Assembly (NCBI RefSeq): GCF_016862375.1
Contig: NZ_BOMV01000057.1
Span: 124,001 to 188,000 of the forward strand
Source: Paractinoplanes rishiriensis
Lineage (GTDB): Bacteria > Actinomycetota > Actinomycetes > Mycobacteriales > Micromonosporaceae
Direction of reading: 5' to 3'
DNA: 64,000 nt
The position numbers and the translations under genes are program-made. How positions within the stretch are numbered: position 1 is the first letter of the stretch; each line of letters starts with the position of its first letter. Shown piece after piece: positions 59,531 through 64,000 of this stretch. The notes under the pieces were generated by a model. It was not told the origin of the DNA, did no database searches, and worked only from the letters and a program-made list of their open reading frames with translations.

Positions 59531-60847
59531 ATGAGGACCCTTCGACGGTGGTCCCTCCTGACGGCCGCGGCCATGATCGGGGCCGCGGGCTGCTCCCAGG
59601 GGGCTGAGTCACCGGAATCCACCGCCGGTCAGAACGTGGCGGCCACAACCAGTTGTGCCAGCAGCGGCGAACTCACCATGTGGGAGCGCTCGGGTGGCAA
59701 CAAGGACATGGTGGACATGCTGGTCGCGGCGTGGAACACCAAGAATCCCGACTGTCAGATCAAACTGACCTACATTCCGCACACCGAGATGGTCGGCAAG
59801 ATCGCTCAGGGCATCGCCTCGGGTCAGGTTCCCGACCTGCTGGGGATGGACCTGATCTACGCACCGCAGTTCGAGAAGGCCGGCCAGCTGGTCGACCTCA
59901 CCGAGCGCCTGAACGGCTGGCCCGAACTGGCCACCGCCAGCAAGGGTCACATGACGGTCGCGACGTACGAGAAAAAGCTGTACGGCGTGCCGCTCTACGC
60001 CGACGTGTCGGCGCTGTTCTACAACAAGGACCTGTTCACCCGGGCCGGGCTCGACCCGGACAAGCCGCCGACCAGCCTGACCGAGTTGCGGTCGTACGCC
60101 GACAAGATCACCGCGTTGGGTGGTGGCGTCAAGGGCTACTACCTGCCGGGCAACTGCGCCGGGTGCAACATCTTCACGGTCGGCCCGCTGATGTGGGCCT
60201 CGGACGCCAAGATCGAGGCGGCCGGGCCGGGCGACGAGCCGCTAGTCGGCGACGGCGTCAAGCAGGTGCTCCAGTTCACCCGGGACATGGTCAAGGCCGG
60301 CAACGTGCCGGACGGCGCCCGGACCGAGAACGGCGAGACGTTCCACCTGCAGTTCGGGTCCGGCAAGGTCGGGATGATGGGCACCGGCAACTTCAACATC
60401 ACCCTGGCGCGCCAGCAGAACCCGTCGATGAAGTTCGGTATCTCCCTGCTTCCCGGGGTGGCTCCGAACTCCTCAGCGTCGTTCATCGGGGGCGACCTGG
60501 TCGTGGTGCCGAAGGGGAGCAAGCGCGTCAACGACGCGGTGAACTTCATGAAGTTCCTGCTCTCCGACGACGTCCAGGTCGAGGTTTACGCCAAGGCGCT
60601 CAACCTGACCACCCGCGCCGACATGGTCGACAACAAGTACTTCCAGGCCGAGCCGCTGGTGCAGGACGTGGCCAAGGCACTCACCGTCGGCCGCACGCCG
60701 TACACGCTCACGTTCTTCGAGCAGATCAACTCGCCGCAGGGGCCGTGGCTCAAGATGCTCCAGCGGGCCTACTACTCCGACGACAATCTCGACACCGTCA
60801 TCGCCGACGCTAAGAAGGCGATGAAAGACATCGCCGCGAAGTCGTAG
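59531..60847 (+). CDS. ABC sugar transporter substrate-binding lipoprotein
   Basis: 438-residue extracellular solute-binding protein (family 1). The lipobox MIGAAGCS gives a lipid anchor at Cys21. LTMWERSGGNKDMVDMLVAAW begins lobe 1; GVPLYADVSALFYNKDLFTRAGLDP and GMMGTGNFNITLARQQNP are standard hinge and lobe motifs. AGGAGG lies 8 bases before the ATG. It is the first gene of an operon with two permeases and a GH127 enzyme, so arabinose-containing oligosaccharides are the likely ligand. Confidence 0.92.
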   Translation: MRTLRRWSLLTAAAMIGAAGCSQGAESPESTAGQNVAATTSCASSGELTMWERSGGNKDMVDMLVAAWNTKNPDCQIKLTYIPHTEMVGKIAQGIASGQVPDLLGMDLIYAPQFEKAGQLVDLTERLNGWPELATASKGHMTVATYEKKLYGVPLYADVSALFYNKDLFTRAGLDPDKPPTSLTELRSYADKITALGGGVKGYYLPGNCAGCNIFTVGPLMWASDAKIEAAGPGDEPLVGDGVKQVLQFTRDMVKAGNVPDGARTENGETFHLQFGSGKVGMMGTGNFNITLARQQNPSMKFGISLLPGVAPNSSASFIGGDLVVVPKGSKRVNDAVNFMKFLLSDDVQVEVYAKALNLTTRADMVDNKYFQAEPLVQDVAKALTVGRTPYTLTFFEQINSPQGPWLKMLQRAYYSDDNLDTVIADAKKAMKDIAAKS

Positions 60848-60849
60848 CC

Positions 60850-61728
60850 ATGCAGCGGACGGGGCGGAATCGGTTGATCGGGTTGGCCTACGTGGCGCCG
60901 GCACTCGTGTTCGTGCTGGCGTTCACGGTCTACCCGCTCGGGCAGATGGCCTGGATGTCGCTGCACGACTGGTCACTGATCAGCGAGCCGCGGTTTCTCG
61001 GCCTGGACAACTACCGGCAGGCGTTCGGCGATCGGCAGTTCTGGGTGTCCTTCCTGTTCACCCTGAAGTACACGGCGCTGATCACGCCGGTGCTGATCGT
61101 CGGCGGATATCTGCTGGCGCTGCTCACCGCCCCGGCCTCGCGGATCCGCGCGGTCACCCGGACCGTGGTGTTCGTGCCCGTGGTGATCGGCCTCGGCGCG
61201 TCCAGCCTGCTCTGGTACTGGCTGTTCAGCACGGACTTCGGGGTGATCAACCGGATCCTGCTGGACCTCGGCCTGGTCGACCAGCCGGTGCTCTGGCTCG
61301 GGGTCGACGCCAACACGTCGAACTTCGCGATCAGCACCTCGGTGGTCTGGAAGGTGATCGGCTTCGGGATGATCCTGTTCGTCGGGGCCATCCAGGCCGT
61401 GCCGACCGAGATCACCGAGGCCAGCCTGGTCGACGGAGCCGGGTACTGGCAGCGGGTCGGCCGGGTGATCCTGCCCCTGACGCTGCGTACGGTCCTGCTG
61501 GTCACGTTGATCAGCGTGATCGGATCGCTGCTGGCGTTCGACCAGTTCTACATCATGACCGCCGGGCAGCCGCAGAATGAGACCGCCACCTCGGTGTTCT
61601 TCGTCTACCTCAACTCCTTCCCGTACCTGAAACTCGGGTATGGCGCCGCGTTGTCGCTGGTGCTCGCGGTGACCATCCTGGCGTTCACGGTGGTTCAGCT
61701 GGTGCTCACCCGGCGGAGCGAGTCGTGA
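60850..61728 (+). CDS. ABC sugar transporter permease (MalF-type)
   Basis: 292-residue inner-membrane permease with six hydrophobic segments. It begins two bases after the binding-protein stop. AYVAPALVFVLAFTVYPLGQ is the typical first segment, and the EAA loop EASLVDGAGYWQRVGRVILP contacts the ATPase. No ATPase gene is in the visible operon; actinobacteria commonly use a shared MsiK-type ATPase for such importers. The stop overlaps the next GTG start by 4 bases. Confidence 0.93.
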   Translation: MQRTGRNRLIGLAYVAPALVFVLAFTVYPLGQMAWMSLHDWSLISEPRFLGLDNYRQAFGDRQFWVSFLFTLKYTALITPVLIVGGYLLALLTAPASRIRAVTRTVVFVPVVIGLGASSLLWYWLFSTDFGVINRILLDLGLVDQPVLWLGVDANTSNFAISTSVVWKVIGFGMILFVGAIQAVPTEITEASLVDGAGYWQRVGRVILPLTLRTVLLVTLISVIGSLLAFDQFYIMTAGQPQNETATSVFFVYLNSFPYLKLGYGAALSLVLAVTILAFTVVQLVLTRRSES

Positions 61729-62609
61729 CCGCCACGCTGAGCCTGGTGCGGGTCCGTACCGCTGCGATACGGGCCCGTGCCGGGCGCACCGGCTACCTGG
61801 TGGCGGCCGGCTGCATCACGATCACCACGGTGATGCTGCTGCCGCTGCTCTACTCGGTGCTGGCCTCGATCAAGCCGACCGCCGAGGCGGCCGCCGCCCC
61901 GCCGACCTATCTGCCGCACGGGGTCAGCCTGGACAGCTACCAGCGGCTGTGGGGATACCAGGAGGGCCTGCTCACCTACCTGGGCAACAGCTTCGGCACG
62001 GCGGTGCTGACGATCGTCTTCACCCTGGTGCTGACGGTGCCGGCCGGGTACGCGCTGGCCCGGTTCCCGATCCCGGCCAAGGAGCTGATCTTCATCGTGC
62101 TCCTGCTCTCGCTGATCGTCCCGTACCAGGCACTGCTGACCCCGATGTTCCTGATGTTCGCCAAGATCGGCCTGACCAACTCGCTGGTCGGGCTGGCCGT
62201 CCTGCACACCGCGATCCAGCTGCCGTTCAGCCTCTACCTGTTGCGCAACAGCTTCGCCGCGGTGCCGCGGGAGATCGAGGAGGCCGCGGTCATGGACGGC
62301 GCGGCGTCCTTGCAGATCCTGCTTCGGATCTTCATTCCGCCCACGGTGCCGGCGATTGTCACCGTGACCCTGTTCGCCTTCATCACGTCGTGGAACGAGT
62401 TCCTCGGCGCGCTGGTGATGATGAGTTCGAGCGCGAAGTTCACGCTGCCGGTGATCCTGGCGACGGCCCGGACCGAGACCAGTCTCGGCGGCACCGACTG
62501 GGGCATGCTCCAGGCCGGCGTCACCATCTCGATCATCCCGTGCGTGCTCGTCTACCTGTTGCTTCAGCGGTACTACATGGCCGGCCTGATGAGCGGAGCC
62601 GTGAAATGA
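61725..62609 (+). CDS. ABC sugar transporter permease (MalG-type)
   Basis: 294-residue permease with six hydrophobic segments. The EAA loop is EEAAVMDGAASLQILLRIFI; the end FLLLQ-like VYLLLQRYYMAGLMSGAVK is the usual MalG-type C-terminus (LMSGAVKG). GTG start within GTGA shared with the MalF-type stop, and its own stop shares ATGA with the GH127 start, so three genes are translationally linked. Confidence 0.93.
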   Translation: MTATLSLVRVRTAAIRARAGRTGYLVAAGCITITTVMLLPLLYSVLASIKPTAEAAAAPPTYLPHGVSLDSYQRLWGYQEGLLTYLGNSFGTAVLTIVFTLVLTVPAGYALARFPIPAKELIFIVLLLSLIVPYQALLTPMFLMFAKIGLTNSLVGLAVLHTAIQLPFSLYLLRNSFAAVPREIEEAAVMDGAASLQILLRIFIPPTVPAIVTVTLFAFITSWNEFLGALVMMSSSAKFTLPVILATARTETSLGGTDWGMLQAGVTISIIPCVLVYLLLQRYYMAGLMSGAVK

Positions 62610-64000
62610 GCGTCGTAGTAGTACAGCCAACCCGGACCGCGCGGGCCCGCCTGCAGCCGTTCGACGCCCGGCAGGTCGGGCTCGTGGACGGGTTCTGGGC
62701 CGACCGGATCCGGATCAACCGGGAACACACCATCCCGCACGGCCTCGACCAGATCCGGAACGCCGGGACCCTGGGCAACCTGCGTCTCGCGGCGGCCGGA
62801 GCGGGGGACTACCGTGCCGCCGCCGATTCGGTGGGGGCCACCCTGCCGTTCCTCGACTCCGATGTCTACAAGTGGCTCGAGGCGGTCGGCTGGGAACTCG
62901 GCCGGCAGCCCGATCCGGCCCTCGCGGCGGCGGCGGACGGCGTGATCGACGTGGTGGCCGCGGCGCAGCGGCCCGACGGCTATCTCAACAGCTACGTCCA
63001 GCTGGGCGGCGGCGTACCGTATCGGGATCTGTCGTGGGGACACGAGCTGTACTGCGTCGCCCACCTGATCCAGGCGGCCGTGGCGTGGCACCGGGCGCTG
63101 GCCGACGACCGGCTGCTCGCCGTCGCGGTCCGGGCCACCGACCACCTGCCGCCGGGCATCATGGACGGACATCCCGGCATCGAGATGGCGCTGGTCGAGC
63201 TGACCCGGGTGACCGGCGACCGGCGCTACCTGGCGCTGGCGGCGCGCATGATCGAGCAGCGCGGCCGGCGGACGCTGCCCGGCGCCGACCGGTTCGGTGC
63301 CACCTACTGGCAGGACCACGAGACGGTGCGCGACGCGGCCTCGGTGGCCGGGCACGCGGTCCGGCAGCTCTACCTGGACTGCGGCGCCGTGGACGTGGCG
63401 GTCGAAGCCGGCGACGACCAGTTGCTCACCGCGGTGCGCCGCCGCTGGGACGACCTGATGCGGACGCGCACCTACCTCACCGGCGGCATGGGGAGCCGGC
63501 ACCGTGACGAGGCGTTCGGTGATCCGTACGAGTTGCCACCCGATCGCGCGTACGCGGAAACCTGCGCGGCCATCGCCAGCGTGATGCTCGCCTGGCGCCT
63601 GCTGCTGGCCACCGGCGACGTGACCTACGCCGACACGATCGAGCGCACCATGTTCAACGGGGTGCTGCCCGGCCTCGCGCTCGACGGCCGGCGCTTCTTC
63701 TACACCAACCCGCTGCAGCGCCGCACGCACCGCACGCCCGGCGGCGCCGGCGAGCGGCGCCCGTGGTACCCGTGCGCCTGCTGCCCACCCAATCTCATGC
63801 GCATGCTCAGTTCGTGGCAGCAATATCTCGCGACTCACGACGAGAGCGGGCTTCAATTGCACCAGTACGCCTCGGCGGAGGTTGATGCGGAACTGCGGGC
63901 CGGCCCGGTCCGGGTCCAGATCCGTACCGACTATCCGTGGGACGGCCGGATCCTGGTGCGCCTGCTCCGGACGCCGGCCGAGCCGTGGACGCTGTCGATG
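62606..64000 (+). CDS. GH127-family beta-L-arabinofuranosidase (partial, runs off the window)
   Basis: First 465 residues of a cytosolic enzyme; no signal peptide. GH127 (DUF1680) features: the N-terminal FDARQVGLVDGFWADRIRIN, PDGYLNSYVQ, SWGHELYCVAHLIQAAVAWH, and LTGGMGSRHRDEAFGDPYELP. The zinc and catalytic set matches the characterised bifidobacterial enzyme: Glu318 and Cys320 in AYAETCAA, and Cys392-Cys393 in YPCACCPPNLMRML, one of which acts as nucleophile. The ATGA overlap with the permease gene links hydrolysis to uptake, so imported beta-arabinofuranosyl oligosaccharides are probably cut inside the cell. The end lies beyond 64000. Confidence 0.92.
   Translation, partial: MSVVVVQPTRTARARLQPFDARQVGLVDGFWADRIRINREHTIPHGLDQIRNAGTLGNLRLAAAGAGDYRAAADSVGATLPFLDSDVYKWLEAVGWELGRQPDPALAAAADGVIDVVAAAQRPDGYLNSYVQLGGGVPYRDLSWGHELYCVAHLIQAAVAWHRALADDRLLAVAVRATDHLPPGIMDGHPGIEMALVELTRVTGDRRYLALAARMIEQRGRRTLPGADRFGATYWQDHETVRDAASVAGHAVRQLYLDCGAVDVAVEAGDDQLLTAVRRRWDDLMRTRTYLTGGMGSRHRDEAFGDPYELPPDRAYAETCAAIASVMLAWRLLLATGDVTYADTIERTMFNGVLPGLALDGRRFFYTNPLQRRTHRTPGGAGERRPWYPCACCPPNLMRMLSSWQQYLATHDESGLQLHQYASAEVDAELRAGPVRVQIRTDYPWDGRILVRLLRTPAEPWTLSM

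Noticed and set aside
1-64000. tRNA, rRNA, prophage, IS element or origin
   Set aside because: No transposase, integrase, structural phage gene, DnaA-box cluster or tRNA-like cloverleaf was recognised by eye; a tRNAscan or Rfam search was not possible here.

Overview
The window is GC-rich, densely coded DNA from an actinomycete. GTG starts, 4-base ATGA/GTGA gene overlaps, AfsR/SARP regulators, a paired ClpP set, ECF sigma factors and a polysaccharide-degrading secretome fit a Micromonosporaceae-like (for example Actinoplanes-like) soil organism; that placement is inference. No rRNA, tRNA, CRISPR array, prophage or insertion sequence was recognised.

Layout. 1-6.1 kb: a clpP1-like/clpP2-like protease pair behind a NarL-type response regulator, a SARP activator, a secreted protein with a possible leaderless promoter, a membrane protein with a 12-residue repeat domain, and small genes. 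6.1-15.9 kb: a very large hybrid kinase/phosphatase coupled to a STAS protein, an ECF sigma factor with a membrane partner, a GT87 mannosyltransferase, and three secreted DUF4360 paralogues. 15.9-25.7 kb: a Rieske/FAD oxidoreductase, DUF2243-CtaG, CheB, GAF-ANTAR, STAS, an ArsR/SRPBCC pair, GNAT, methyltransferase, secreted trypsin-like protease, plus two frameshifted gene remnants. 25.7-31 kb: a large secreted GH3 enzyme and a tandem pair of membrane-anchored DUF1266-type proteins. 31-46.4 kb: an AfsR regulator, two pentapeptide proteins, a truncated MFS gene, a two-component system, an M23 peptidase, an HTH regulator beside a NarK-like transporter with an extra C-terminal domain, a PQQ-type sugar dehydrogenase, a divergent LexA-like repressor and a CBM2-GH5 cellulase. 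46.7-50.5 kb: an XRE-BTAD-NB-ARC-TPR regulator coupled to a methyltransferase. 51-55.8 kb: an unsaturated-uronate catabolic locus (SSS transporter, 4-OT tautomerase, IclR regulator, KduD, KduI). 55.8-59.2 kb: a second two-component system and a membrane protein. 59.5-64 kb: a sugar ABC importer (binding protein and two permeases, no ATPase) fused by overlaps to a GH127 arabinofuranosidase that runs off the end.

How it works together. The right half is about plant-polymer use: GH5 (cellulose), GH3 (xylo/gluco-oligosaccharides), Kdu enzymes (pectin- or glycosaminoglycan-derived uronates) and GH127 plus importer (arabinan). The most notable signal is a pair of related 17-base sites, set 20-21 bases apart, in front of the SSS transporter, the tautomerase and the kduI-kduD-iclR operon. 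This defines a probable IclR regulon that pulls a 61-residue tautomerase into uronate catabolism. The left half is signalling-rich: three STAS proteins, a kinase-RsbU-RsbW-type fusion, ANTAR, CheB and three two-component response regulators.
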